From Fictibacillus solisalsi (GTDB lineage Bacteria > Bacillota > Bacilli > Bacillales > Fictibacillaceae): a DNA stretch of 64,000 bases. A program made the translations under genes and the position numbers. Of the stretch, positions 35,726 to 44,031 are shown in pieces. Position 1 is the stretch's first letter, and each line of letters starts with the position of its first letter. The stretch covers positions 1,771,418 to 1,835,417 of the forward strand of contig NZ_FNHW01000001.1 in assembly GCF_900103485.1 (NCBI RefSeq). Reading direction: 5' to 3'. The notes under the pieces were generated by a model. It worked only from the letters and a program-made list of their open reading frames with translations, was not told where the DNA came from and did no database searches.

Positions 35726-36031
35726 TTAATTCATTTGGGCTCGGACACTCTCGAGCTTCGATTTCATCGTTGATGGCTTGTCCCTGCGGTCATCAATGCG
35801 GATATTGGTTGCCACGCGCTGGATCCCCTGAGCGAAAGGAGCCTCATGCATATCTTTAATCACTTGCAAAAGCACGTCCAGTTCCCCTTCAACTATGGTG
35901 TTCATCGGAGTCAATTCATAGTTGATTTGCTCTCCATAGCTTTCCAGTACACGCTGAATTCCGGCCACATACATGCTGACACTGGGAGTCTCTGTCCCAA
36001 TCGGTATCACTGTGATATCAATAATCGCCAT
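35726..36031 (-). CDS. yqgV: MTH1187-type thiamine-binding protein YqgV
   Basis: The 101-residue ferredoxin-like protein starts MAIIDITVIPIGTETPSVSMYVAGI and contains NYELTPMNTIVEGELDVLLQVI, the core of the thiamine-binding (DUF77) family. Relatives bind hydroxymethylpyrimidine or thiamine. It is monocistronic by context. Confidence 0.9.
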   Translation of the reverse strand: MAIIDITVIPIGTETPSVSMYVAGIQRVLESYGEQINYELTPMNTIVEGELDVLLQVIKDMHEAPFAQGIQRVATNIRIDDRRDKPSTMKSKLESVRAQMN

Positions 36032-36089
36032 TTTCTTACCTCCAATAAAATGATTTCCCTATTAGTTTATCATGCATGACAACAGATCT

Positions 36090-36132
36090 AAAAAGCAAAA
36101 ACCCGGAATGGAGTTCCGGATTTTTGCTTTTT
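36090..36132 (-). terminator. Intrinsic terminator after yqgT
   Basis: A stem of about 19 bp with one mismatch (AAAAAGCAAAAATCCGGAA and complement) overlaps the yqgT stop and ends in a T-rich tract on the minus strand. Confidence 0.88.
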
Positions 36133-37321
36133 ACATATACAGACCCGCAAGAAAAATCCCGAGTATATCTTGGTAGATTTCGTCAAACTGTGAGAGCGGC
36201 AAAGGGTTGACTCCGTACCCGAGTTCAATCGTAAAGCCCGGACGCCGAAATTCCTGAATAAACCAGTCTTTATAGCCGGCATAACTGTCAACATACTGTA
36301 CAGCTTTGTAGCCGCTCACTCTCTCAAACTCCCGTGCTATCTCTTCCGCTTCAGGCGGTTCTTCCTTTTCAAACCCCCAGTAAAACTCCTTCCCCTGTGT
36401 ATGGAGAGCAATGACCCGGTCAAAATCTTCCGCAAAGGCAAGATCTGCCATCGCCCGGGCTTCCGGCTCTGAAAGCGGATAGTCTCCGGGATAATCACGT
36501 GGAGCGGCTTTCTGCGGCTTTCTGACTTTTTCCTTTTCCCAGCGGGCCGGAAGCTGGTTGTTCAGGTCGACTCCCCGGATGTTGGCTTTCCAGTCTTTAA
36601 AGTCAATTGACTCCTTGTTTAGGGACTTAACAAGACTATGAAAAGGCTCCTGCACCGGCGGTCCATGCAGCACAAGATCGACACCGTCCGCATCCACCAT
36701 AGGTACAGCAGACAGCGTTGCTTGTTCATAGAGGGTAAGCATATTGATTCCGCGGATCGGGATATTGTTGGTCAGTGCGAGCAAGTAATCATTCAAGAAT
36801 GTCATTAATATCCCCGTAGTTATCCATTCATTCGCATGAAAAGAAGCATTAACATGCACCTTTTTTGCTCCTCTTCCGCATTTCAGCTGAACAAGTTCTT
36901 TTTTTAAAACCGAGTGCCCAATGATTTCACTCTGTATAAAGGGATACAGTTCACATAACTTCTGAAGATCCTTTTGAAGGGTAGGATAGTCATAAGGTAC
37001 CCCGGAGGACACCACTCTTGCTGATGCACGCTTTGGTACGAAGAGCTTAGCACCAATATGAAGGAACTGGGTATCAACGAGTGGATTTAATAAACCTATG
37101 GCATCCGGGTGAACACGGCAGGTTTGAGAGATGGAATGCACCGTATCTCCTTGTTTGATCAATATGTCCTCTGCAAAATACCCGGGCAGCCGAACGAAAG
37201 ATCCTGGCTGCAACTCTTCCGGATTCAGCTTAGGATTGGAATCAAGCAGCAGCTGTAAGGGGAGATCAAATAATTGGCTGTAGTAGGAGAACGTATCTCC
37301 TTTTCTTACCGTTATCTTCAT
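36131..37321 (-). CDS. yqgT: M14 gamma-D-glutamyl-meso-diaminopimelate peptidase YqgT
   Basis: Two LysM domains at about residues 2-46 and 52-96 are followed by a carboxypeptidase-type M14 domain. Zinc ligands are in NASFHANEW (His, Glu) and ALHTQGKEFYWG (His), and the base is the Glu in FTIELGYG. Such enzymes cut gamma-D-Glu-mDAP bonds in peptidoglycan peptides, often during sporulation. There is no classical signal peptide. Length 396. Confidence 0.93.
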   Translation of the reverse strand: MKITVRKGDTFSYYSQLFDLPLQLLLDSNPKLNPEELQPGSFVRLPGYFAEDILIKQGDTVHSISQTCRVHPDAIGLLNPLVDTQFLHIGAKLFVPKRASARVVSSGVPYDYPTLQKDLQKLCELYPFIQSEIIGHSVLKKELVQLKCGRGAKKVHVNASFHANEWITTGILMTFLNDYLLALTNNIPIRGINMLTLYEQATLSAVPMVDADGVDLVLHGPPVQEPFHSLVKSLNKESIDFKDWKANIRGVDLNNQLPARWEKEKVRKPQKAAPRDYPGDYPLSEPEARAMADLAFAEDFDRVIALHTQGKEFYWGFEKEEPPEAEEIAREFERVSGYKAVQYVDSYAGYKDWFIQEFRRPGFTIELGYGVNPLPLSQFDEIYQDILGIFLAGLYM

Positions 37322-37380
37322 AAGCTCCTCCTCCTGAATTCGCCTCTACCTTTCATTTTATTCGTCTCACACTGTGGATA

Positions 37381-37420
37381 TGAAAATAAAGAAAACCATG
37401 CTTGATTCATAAGCATGGAT
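37381..37420 (-). terminator. Intrinsic terminator after glcK
   Basis: An 8-bp stem (CCATGCTT/AAGCATGG) is followed by TTTTCTTTATTTTC on the minus strand. Confidence 0.82.
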
Positions 37421-37439
37421 TCTTCCTATCTTTATTTGA

Positions 37440-38417
37440 TTACATTACCATTTCTTCATGAAGGGTTTTGGCCATATAGGCGCCACCGTAGACACCGGCA
37501 TCGTTTCCTAAGGAAGCGATCGCAAACTCTGTTCCTTCTTTTACAAGGGGGAGGGCAAACTTTTCAAAGTTTCGTTTTACCGGCTCGAGGATTTTATCCC
37601 CTGCTTTTGACACACCGCCGCCTAGAACAATTTTTCCAGGATTGATGGTACATCCCAGGTTGGCAAGCATAAAGCCGAGGTGATACCCGACAAGCTCAAG
37701 CACATAAAGAGCAAGCTCATCTTTTTTGTCAGCCGCATCAAAAACATCCTTGGACGTGATGCCGCCTTCTTTTTCCTCTTCCTTGTGCAAGAGCGAACCA
37801 GGATAATTCTGCAGTCCTTCTCTTGCCAAACGGCATATGCCTGTTGCTGAGGCAACAGTTTCGATACATCCTGTCTTTCCGCAGTTACATGGGGCACCGC
37901 CTTCAGGAATCGCTGTGATGTGGCCGATTTCCCCGCCCATGCCGTTTTTGCCGTGAACAATTTTTCCGTTGGAAACAATTCCGCCACCGACTCCCGTTCC
38001 GAGCGTGACACAAAGAAGATCTTTCGCACCATCTCCAGCGCCTCTCCACATCTCGCCTACAGCAGCCAGGTTTGCGTCATTGTCCACTACTACCGGAAGA
38101 CCGGTTTCCATTTCCAAGCGTTCTTTTAACGGAAAGTTAACCCAGCCGATATTGACCGCGTGGTAAATGAATCCTCTGGACAAGTCAATAAATCCGGGGG
38201 CACCCATTCCTATGCCATGAAGTCTCGACTTGCTGGTACCAAGCTCGTCCAGCACAGAATCAATGCTCTTGGCGATATCCTTCGTGATGTTCTTTCCTTT
38301 ATCCGAAATATCCGTGGGAATTTCCCACTTTTTGATCAGGTCGCCATAATCGCTGATAAATGCCATCTTGATGGTTGTTCCACCCAAATCAACGCCTACA
38401 TACCATTTCTCATCCAT
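37440..38417 (-). CDS. glcK: ROK-family glucokinase
   Basis: GlcK phosphorylates glucose with ATP. The 325-residue protein has the phosphate motif GVDLGGTTIKMA, the sugar-binding GNELE-type region as VDNDANLAAVGE and GGEIGHIT, and the ROK zinc motif CNCGKTGCIETVAS. An in-frame GTG three codons upstream is part of the ribosome site AAAGGGTG; ATG is used. It lies 27 bp after yqgQ, the B. subtilis arrangement. It could feed the glucan locus 6 kb away with glucose 6-phosphate. Confidence 0.96.
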   Translation of the reverse strand: MDEKWYVGVDLGGTTIKMAFISDYGDLIKKWEIPTDISDKGKNITKDIAKSIDSVLDELGTSKSRLHGIGMGAPGFIDLSRGFIYHAVNIGWVNFPLKERLEMETGLPVVVDNDANLAAVGEMWRGAGDGAKDLLCVTLGTGVGGGIVSNGKIVHGKNGMGGEIGHITAIPEGGAPCNCGKTGCIETVASATGICRLAREGLQNYPGSLLHKEEEKEGGITSKDVFDAADKKDELALYVLELVGYHLGFMLANLGCTINPGKIVLGGGVSKAGDKILEPVKRNFEKFALPLVKEGTEFAIASLGNDAGVYGGAYMAKTLHEEMVM

Positions 38418-38444
38418 TGCTGTCACCCTTTATATGAATTTTAA

Positions 38445-38636
38445 TTAGCTGTATTTTTGCATGTTTGACTTGATCACAAGGAGTGCCATCTTATAGTCCT
38501 GCGGATCGATCATCCCGGACTCATACAGAGACCGCACTTCTTCCTCCATCATTTCCAGGTCCGCGAGCCGATGGCCTGTATAAATGAAGATGCCAAACCT
38601 TTTTAATAGCTGCTGTACATCATATAGCGTTTTCAT
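38445..38636 (-). CDS. yqgQ: YqgQ family (DUF910) protein
   Basis: A 63-residue helical protein, MKTLYDVQQLLKRFGIFIYTGHR, that matches DUF910. It is known only as a small three-helix protein possibly binding nucleic acid. It lies immediately upstream of glcK and is likely cotranscribed. Confidence 0.9.
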   Translation of the reverse strand: MKTLYDVQQLLKRFGIFIYTGHRLADLEMMEEEVRSLYESGMIDPQDYKMALLVIKSNMQKYS

Positions 38637-38669
38637 TTTATCACCCTGCTTATTATAGCAGAGACTGAC

Positions 38670-38699
38670 GAAAAAAACCGCTGAAAAGACAGCGGTTTC
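38670..38699 (-). terminator. Intrinsic terminator after the M42 peptidase
   Basis: A 9-bp stem (AACCGCTGT/ACAGCGGTT, loop of CTTTTC type) is followed by seven T on the minus strand. Confidence 0.9.
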
Positions 38700-38708
38700 T
38701 TTTGCTTT

Positions 38709-39749
38709 TTATGCAAGTTTTGATTGTACATAATGAAGAAGCAAATTTGCAGTATGCCGAAGTGAGCTCACATGAGTGCGCTCGTAGGCATGGGAGTCAG
38801 CAATTCCCGCCCCGACTAGTCCGTGCTTAATATCAAAGCCCGCCTTGATCGCTGCCGAAGCATCGGATCCGTAATAAGGATAAATGTCCACGCGGTAATC
38901 CACACTGTGTTCCTGGGCAAGCTTCACTAAATGTTTGCGCAGTTCGTAATGGTACGGGCCGCTTGAATCTTTCGCACAAATGGAAACACTGAATTCGTCT
39001 GTGGATTGTCCGTCTCCGATGGCGCCCATGTCAACCGCGATGTATTCTACTGTCTCTTCTGTGATATTGGAATTGCCTCCATAACCGATCTCTTCATTGT
39101 TGGAGATCAGAAAATTAACCGTATAAGGAAGTTCGATTTTATGGTCTTTGACTACCTTGATGAGGTGCAAGAGAATCCCGACACTGGCTTTGTCATCAAG
39201 ATGCCTGGATTTAATAAACCCGCTTTCCGAGATTTCCACACGCGGTTCGAAGGAAACAAAATCACCAACTGAAATGCCGAGTTTCTCTGTTTCTTCTTTT
39301 GTTTTTACTACTTCATCGATCCGCACTTCGATATTTTGCTCATCGCGCTTCGCATCGCCGGCATCTTTATACACATGAACCGATGTCTGATGCATAAGAA
39401 TGGTTCCCGTATACGTTTTTCCGTCTGCGGTATGAATCTTGCAGTACTCACCTTCTACAGCATTCCAGCGGAATCCCCCGATCATTGTGAGCTTTAGTCT
39501 CCCGCTGCTTTTGATTTCCTTTACCATCGCTCCAAGCGTATCTACATGAGCCGTCAACAGACGATGCTTGCTGTCGTCATTTCCTTTCAGGGTAGCAATC
39601 AATCCCCCTTTATGGTTCAGGTAAAACGGCACATTTTCTTTCTTGAGAAAATCACTGACATAGGAAATGGCATCCCTTGTAAAGCCTGAAGGGCTTGGAA
39701 TGCTGACCAGATCCTTAATGTTCTGTACAATTTCTTTTTCATTAATCAT
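38709..39749 (-). CDS. M42 family metallopeptidase
   Basis: The 346-residue protein is a dinuclear aminopeptidase of the glutamyl/leucyl aminopeptidase group. Metal ligands are in LTAHVDTLG, HLDDKAS, ISNNEEIGYGG, VDMGAIG and SHAYERTH. Members form large tetrahedral or ring complexes that trim peptides. The start ATG follows GGAGAGAGG. It is separated from yqgQ by the terminator above. No equivalent sits here in B. subtilis. Confidence 0.92.
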   Translation of the reverse strand: MINEKEIVQNIKDLVSIPSPSGFTRDAISYVSDFLKKENVPFYLNHKGGLIATLKGNDDSKHRLLTAHVDTLGAMVKEIKSSGRLKLTMIGGFRWNAVEGEYCKIHTADGKTYTGTILMHQTSVHVYKDAGDAKRDEQNIEVRIDEVVKTKEETEKLGISVGDFVSFEPRVEISESGFIKSRHLDDKASVGILLHLIKVVKDHKIELPYTVNFLISNNEEIGYGGNSNITEETVEYIAVDMGAIGDGQSTDEFSVSICAKDSSGPYHYELRKHLVKLAQEHSVDYRVDIYPYYGSDASAAIKAGFDIKHGLVGAGIADSHAYERTHVSSLRHTANLLLHYVQSKLA

Positions 39750-39877
39750 AAAATTCCTCTCTCCTATCTGAACCTTCTTTTAACGATTTCTTTTCTTTCC
39801 GCTCATTTCCTTCTTCTTTCTTTAACGTTTGCTGCATACACATGGAACAACAGTCTGTCCAACGGGGTGGTATTAAG

Positions 39878-40744
39878 ATGAAAATGAGAAATTGGCTCGG
39901 CATAGTTCTTCCTGCATTTTTCGCAATCCTCTTTTTTATGTATCATTTTGGCAAGGAACCTGTAAAAGAAAGTATCATTTTCTTTCCGATTGATAATCAA
40001 GTTTATTTTACAAAAGCGAATACAAGTGTCCGTTTGAGCGGTTCCACCCCTGAAAACTATACGCTTCAGTGGAACGTGGCTTCCGAAACCAATCAATCAG
40101 TCTATCTTCGCCAGGATATCTCCCTGTTGTATGGCAACGGCGTCCTGGCCAGCACAATGAATAAATGGAAACAGGATACCAAAATCATCGAGGAATCCAA
40201 AAAGGTTTCCGGGCGAAATGAACGGCTGTCCCAGAGCGTCAGCTTTCATTATGCTGAAATCCACAAAAACGAAAACACGTATCGAAGTGCACAGGCCATG
40301 AGCGGACAACGTATGTACGTCTATCAAAAGGGGGCTTCCTTCGCGTCGTTCCAAAAGCCACAATCACAGGCAGAGCGGACTGCGAAAACGAAGCTGGATG
40401 TAAAAACCTACTCTTTTCTGCAAAAAACATGGACCGGCGCAAAACAATTTTACAATGTAACCGGTGCAAATTACTATTCAGTTGCTCTCACAGACCTGCC
40501 ACAATACCAAAAGAACCCCCTCCCTGGCTTTACGCAAGAGCAAACCAATAAGATTATCGGAAACCTGTGGGAAGGGCTTTACAAAAATTATTTTCTCGGG
40601 GTGAAGAAAAGCAACGGCCAAAAGGTCAGCCCGATCGGCAGCAGTATGCCGCTGATTATGTTCAGTAAAGACAAAACCCATCTCATGGTATTGTTCAACC
40701 TGAAGGATGGGGAATTCATCCAGCTTATTCAATATACGAGATAA
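39878..40744 (+). CDS. Hypothetical membrane-anchored protein, 288 residues
   Basis: I do not recognise this protein. After MKMRNWLGIVLPAFFAILFFMYHFG, a single N-terminal anchor, the remainder is an extracytoplasmic-type domain rich in Gln, Asn, Lys and Tyr, without cysteines. The segment SQSVSFHYAEIHKNENTYRSAQAMS and the C-terminal HLMVLFNLKDGEFIQLI may be core strands. GGGGTGG before the internal ATG decides the start; an upstream ATG lacks a ribosome site. The last 20 bp overlap the convergent HAD gene. Confidence 0.82.
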   Translation: MKMRNWLGIVLPAFFAILFFMYHFGKEPVKESIIFFPIDNQVYFTKANTSVRLSGSTPENYTLQWNVASETNQSVYLRQDISLLYGNGVLASTMNKWKQDTKIIEESKKVSGRNERLSQSVSFHYAEIHKNENTYRSAQAMSGQRMYVYQKGASFASFQKPQSQAERTAKTKLDVKTYSFLQKTWTGAKQFYNVTGANYYSVALTDLPQYQKNPLPGFTQEQTNKIIGNLWEGLYKNYFLGVKKSNGQKVSPIGSSMPLIMFSKDKTHLMVLFNLKDGEFIQLIQYTR

Positions 40745-41441
40745 GCAGTTTGTGCAGCTGACAAATGGAGAAGACTGCATGTCCGACAATCCCTGTGTTT
40801 TCACTTTGCGTTGTCATCCAGATGGCGTCCCATCCCGCATTTTGGGCGGGCATTATATCAAGCAGCCAAGTGTCACCCACGTATAAAGGATGTTTGCAGC
40901 CGGTTTGCTTTTGAACAAGGTAGAAAACCTGGGGATCTGGTTTTTCAAATGGCATTGTACCCGAAATAAAAACCGTTTCAGTAGATATCCAGTCATCAAG
41001 TGATAGAGCCTTTATTTTTTTCTTCTGTAGCTCCTCTTCCCCGTTGGTAATGATGCCTGTAAGGATCTGATGGTCCTTTAATGCTTGAAGCAGCCCTTCC
41101 ATGCCTGCGAAAAGTACACAATAGGAAGGAATATAATGGCGAAGAAGTTGTTCAAACGAGCTTGCATCTCCCGAAACTGATAACATCCCGCACTCCTTCA
41201 AAGAGAGTAAAAATCTTTTTTTCTGATAAGCGGACCGGGAAAGTTTCCCGTTTTCGTATTCTCCCCAGAACCGGTCACAGCAAGCTTTAAAGCGCCGAAA
41301 CCATTGTTCGGCGCTTGCCCCTCCAGTAATGTCCCCTTTTTTCCAAAGTTCTGCAAAGCTTTGCAGAGCAGCGAGCCGGAATACCCGTTCATAATCATAC
41401 ACTGTATTATCCAAATCAAAAAAAACAGCATCAACTTTCAT
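40725..41441 (-). CDS. HAD-superfamily hydrolase
   Basis: The 238-residue protein has all four HAD motifs: FFDLDNT (Asp8, Asp10), ITNGEEE, the Lys of FEKPDPQVF, and GDTWLLD. It is close to the YjjG/pyrimidine 5'-nucleotidase type of small phosphatases, but the substrate cannot be told. No Shine-Dalgarno sequence lies before the ATG, which comes right after the terminator of the upstream small gene; this is unusual. Its 3' end overlaps the convergent unknown gene. Confidence 0.88.
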   Translation of the reverse strand: MKVDAVFFDLDNTVYDYERVFRLAALQSFAELWKKGDITGGASAEQWFRRFKACCDRFWGEYENGKLSRSAYQKKRFLLSLKECGMLSVSGDASSFEQLLRHYIPSYCVLFAGMEGLLQALKDHQILTGIITNGEEELQKKKIKALSLDDWISTETVFISGTMPFEKPDPQVFYLVQKQTGCKHPLYVGDTWLLDIMPAQNAGWDAIWMTTQSENTGIVGHAVFSICQLHKLLISYIE

Positions 41442-41443
41442 GG

Positions 41444-41475
41444 GGATAAAAGAAGAGGCGCAAAGAAGCGCCTCA
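41444..41475 (-). terminator. Terminator-like hairpin after the small gene at 41473
   Basis: A 7-bp GC stem (GAGGCGC/GCGCCTC) overlaps the stop codon and is followed by TTCTTTT on the minus strand, only a few bases before the start of the HAD gene. Confidence 0.72.
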
Positions 41476-41649
41476 AAACATTTCCTTCATAAATTTATCA
41501 CGGACACCTGGAAACGACATCATTTTGCCAACCGCCACACGCCGGATCAGCGGTACTCCAAGTATGACGTTTAGCAGCCGGTAGCGATATTGATAACCAA
41601 TCAGAACCAAAGCAACAAAAAGGACAAGCTTGATGAAAAATCTGGTCAC
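41473..41649 (-). CDS. Small membrane protein, 58 residues (YqgO-like position)
   Basis: Translation of this short frame gives TRFFIKLVLFVALVLIGYQ, one membrane helix, then YRYRLLNVILGVPLIRR and a basic end with KMMSFPGVRDKFMKEMF. The GTG start has a perfect AAGGAGG 7 bases upstream, strong support for a real gene. B. subtilis has a similarly small gene, yqgO, near yqgN, and this may be its counterpart, but I am not certain. Function unknown. Confidence 0.7.
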   Translation of the reverse strand: MTRFFIKLVLFVALVLIGYQYRYRLLNVILGVPLIRRVAVGKMMSFPGVRDKFMKEMF

Positions 41650-41693
41650 AGAACATTCCTCCTTGTCCTTACTGTTTGCATAGACACCCGAAA

Positions 41694-42305
41694 TTATTCG
41701 AATCGCCCCTTTTCGATATATTGCTTGTACTCTTCATCCGTGTTAATGTTGATAAACATCTCCCGAGGAAGATCATAATCCTCTGCCTCAACAAAAATGG
41801 TATTCACCGACTGCAGCAAGCTGTTCATGCTTCGCCTTTCCCCCAAAAGAAGCCGGACAATGTGATCTTTACAGCTTTTATGATAAATGGCAGCGAGCGG
41901 TTGATTTCTGCCCGAGGCCACAGGAACAACAGCTTGGGTACCCTGTTTCTGATCAGCTACGGAGAACAGCTTCTCAAACAGGAGGGGCAAAACAAACGGC
42001 ATATCACAGGTAACAACCGCATACCAATCCGGCTCATCTCTGCTTACCATCCCCGAAAGAATTCCTGCGAGGGGACCTTGACCCTGATATTGGGGAAGGT
42101 CGAATATTAATATTGCCTCTGCATGCTTCATACGATCTGAAATGTCACACCGTGAAACAAGAACAACATCATCCGTTATTTGTTTCAAACAACCAACCGC
42201 ATGTTCATAAAAATACCTATCTTTATATCTTGCGAACGCTTTATGAAACGGGAAACGCGTTGATCCGCCCCCTGCCAGCACAATGCCTGCCTTTATTGAA
42301 GCCAA
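41694..42305 (-). CDS. mobA: Molybdenum cofactor guanylyltransferase
   Basis: MobA links GMP to molybdopterin. The 203-residue nucleotidyltransferase has the signature GIVLAGGGSTRF, the Asp motif VVTCDMPFV and PVASGRNQPLAAIYH. The start is TTG, preceded by AGGGGTGATG, and it overlaps the end of the DUF92 gene by 13 bp. It is remote from other molybdopterin genes in this window except moaA at 26.6-27.6 kb. Confidence 0.9.
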   Translation of the reverse strand: MASIKAGIVLAGGGSTRFPFHKAFARYKDRYFYEHAVGCLKQITDDVVLVSRCDISDRMKHAEAILIFDLPQYQGQGPLAGILSGMVSRDEPDWYAVVTCDMPFVLPLLFEKLFSVADQKQGTQAVVPVASGRNQPLAAIYHKSCKDHIVRLLLGERRSMNSLLQSVNTIFVEAEDYDLPREMFININTDEEYKQYIEKGRFE

Positions 42306-43087
42306 AACATCATCACCCCTGCCGCGAGACCTGCCAGCATGCTCGAAATAAAATTGACTGTGTTGTTGTTAACCGAAGACCAGCCCTTGATTTGTTCGGT
42401 TGGAACCCCGCAATGGGTGTGTTCTTCAACTTCCGATCCGCATATAGAACAGCGAAAGCCAAGCTGTACCGAGCCTCCAATAATAGTATCGAGAACATTA
42501 CCGAGAAATCCTGCTAAAAATGTCAAAAACAAAACATAAATCGTCCATCTGCTTTCAAAAAACAGCAAAGCACCTGTAACACTGATCAAGAGCGAGCCCA
42601 ACGCAGCCGCTGTCAGACCAAGTGGAGAAACTGCTCCAGATATTCCTCGTTCCACCCGGCTTCTGCGCAAAATATGATATGGCTCACCTTTTGAAAGAAC
42701 ACCGACTTCTGATGCCCATGTATCAGCGGCCGCTTCTGCAAGACTGGCAATAAACAGGGCAAGCCAAAAAGGATGTGGAAAAAGAAGATAACCTCCTCCC
42801 GCAAGGAACGCAGCACCTCCGTTGGCAAAGACCTGTCCTGCATTTCTTCCCTTTGATTCAACCGACAATGTGCGCAGTTCCTTCTTTTTTTCTTTTCCCC
42901 ATTTGCTCAGTAATGATGAGCTGATAAAGAATAACAGCAATAAACCGAAGCCTTGATATCCAAAAGCCGCGCATACCACTACGCCAAGCCCCCAACTCGA
43001 GAAAGCACCATCGAGTGTCAGCATCCGAAGCTTATAAGCAATGGCGACAAACAGGCCGAGAACCACCATAAAAAAGGCAAAAACCAT
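42293..43087 (-). CDS. DUF92 (TMEM19-like) membrane protein
   Basis: The 264-residue protein has six or seven membrane helices and the DUF92 motifs SKGRNAGQVFANGG, AAADTWASEVGVLS and FLGNVLDTIIGGSVQ. Relatives include phytol kinase-like and TMEM19 proteins of unsettled function. A CxxC-type pair with His (CSICGSEVEEHTHCG) may bind zinc. ATG overlaps the yqgN stop as TGATG. Confidence 0.88.
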   Translation of the reverse strand: MVFAFFMVVLGLFVAIAYKLRMLTLDGAFSSWGLGVVVCAAFGYQGFGLLLLFFISSSLLSKWGKEKKKELRTLSVESKGRNAGQVFANGGAAFLAGGGYLLFPHPFWLALFIASLAEAAADTWASEVGVLSKGEPYHILRRSRVERGISGAVSPLGLTAAALGSLLISVTGALLFFESRWTIYVLFLTFLAGFLGNVLDTIIGGSVQLGFRCSICGSEVEEHTHCGVPTEQIKGWSSVNNNTVNFISSMLAGLAAGVMMFWLQ

Positions 43088-43659
43088 CACTTTCCGTCCT
43101 TCTTTACGCCTTTATCCGTAATAATCCACTCCACAGGTACATCAAACGATTCAACCGGAATACTGTTCATATACTGAAAGTCAAAGGCAAGTGAAACGGT
43201 TGTGCCATGGTAACCGGCGAGATACCGGTCATAAAAACCGCCCCCAAATCCAATGCGGTAACCATCGGGATTGAAAATCAATCCCGGAACAACCATAAGA
43301 TCCATATCCTCCGCCGGTGTAAGTTCAGTCATGCCGATAATTGGTTCGTAAAGATCCATGTACACGTTTTCAAGCTCCTGGAACGATGTAATCCGATGAA
43401 AATCCATTAGCCGTTCACTGACCGTGCTGCACTTTGGCACACTCACCTTTTTTTCATCATCCCATGCTTTTTGTATGATCTGTTTCGTATCCACTTCAAA
43501 CCCTCTAGAAACCGTAATTCCAATATGCTTTGCGTTCTTCCATACAGGCAAACTGAACAGTTGCTGTGCGATGTCTCCGCTTTTTCTTTTATGTATGGCA
43601 GGATCGAGTGAAAGGAGTTGTTCCTTCATCATTTTGCGCAATTGCTTTTTTGTTTCCAT
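43087..43659 (-). CDS. yqgN: 5-formyltetrahydrofolate cyclo-ligase
   Basis: The enzyme converts 5-formyl-THF to 5,10-methenyl-THF using ATP. The 190-residue protein has KKQLRKMMKEQL at the N-terminus, the folate-binding MDLMVVPGLIFN and the phosphate loop RIGFGGGFYDRYLA. It starts 103 bp after the rpmG terminator region and is coupled to the DUF92 gene and mobA. Confidence 0.95.
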   Translation of the reverse strand: METKKQLRKMMKEQLLSLDPAIHKRKSGDIAQQLFSLPVWKNAKHIGITVSRGFEVDTKQIIQKAWDDEKKVSVPKCSTVSERLMDFHRITSFQELENVYMDLYEPIIGMTELTPAEDMDLMVVPGLIFNPDGYRIGFGGGFYDRYLAGYHGTTVSLAFDFQYMNSIPVESFDVPVEWIITDKGVKKDGK

Positions 43660-43713
43660 GCTGCAGCTCCTCTTATGTGTAATACTATTCTTATTTTATC
43701 AGGGTCAGCGCCA

Positions 43714-43753
43714 TGAAAAAAGCCGCCAGTCTTCCTTATGGAATGTGGCGGCC
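43714..43753 (-). terminator. Intrinsic terminator after rpmG
   Basis: A 7-bp GC stem (GCCGCCA/TGGCGGC) with a long loop is followed by TTTTTT on the minus strand. Confidence 0.82.
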
Positions 43754-43762
43754 TTTCGTACA

Positions 43763-43912
43763 TTACTTCGTTTCACGGTGCAATGTGTATCTTTTTAGTC
43801 GTGGGCTGTATTTTTTAAGCTCCAAACGCTCTGGGTTATTACGCTTGTTTTTCTTAGTGATATAGTTACGATCACCAGTCTCAGTGCAAGCAAGAGTGAT
43901 GTTTACACGCAT
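43763..43912 (-). CDS. rpmG: 50S ribosomal protein L33, single-cysteine form
   Basis: The translation [19 protein letters not shown] and [20 protein letters not shown] is unmistakably L33 (49 residues). Only one cysteine is present, so the protein lacks the two CxxC pairs of the zinc-binding form; a zinc-containing or zinc-free paralogue may exist elsewhere. GGAGGG precedes the ATG. It is monocistronic. Confidence 0.97.
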   Translation of the reverse strand: MRVNITLACTETGDRNYITKKNKRNNPERLELKKYSPRLKRYTLHRETK

Positions 43913-43995
43913 GTATTTTCCCTCCAAACCTTAACCATTACAAAAATGGTGTACTGCTTTGATTGATTTGTTTCCAAATTAATTCATACTTTAAT

Positions 43996-44024
43996 ATAAT
44001 AGCAGACACATTCATTTTCAGCAA
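43996..44024 (-). promoter_or_regulatory. Sigma-A promoter of rpmG
   Basis: TTGCTG and an extended -10 (TGCTATTAT) are 17 bases apart on the minus strand. It lies only about 8 bases beyond the stop codon of the GH15 gene, so cassette transcripts may read into rpmG. Confidence 0.6.
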
Positions 44025-44031
44025 GTGGTAT

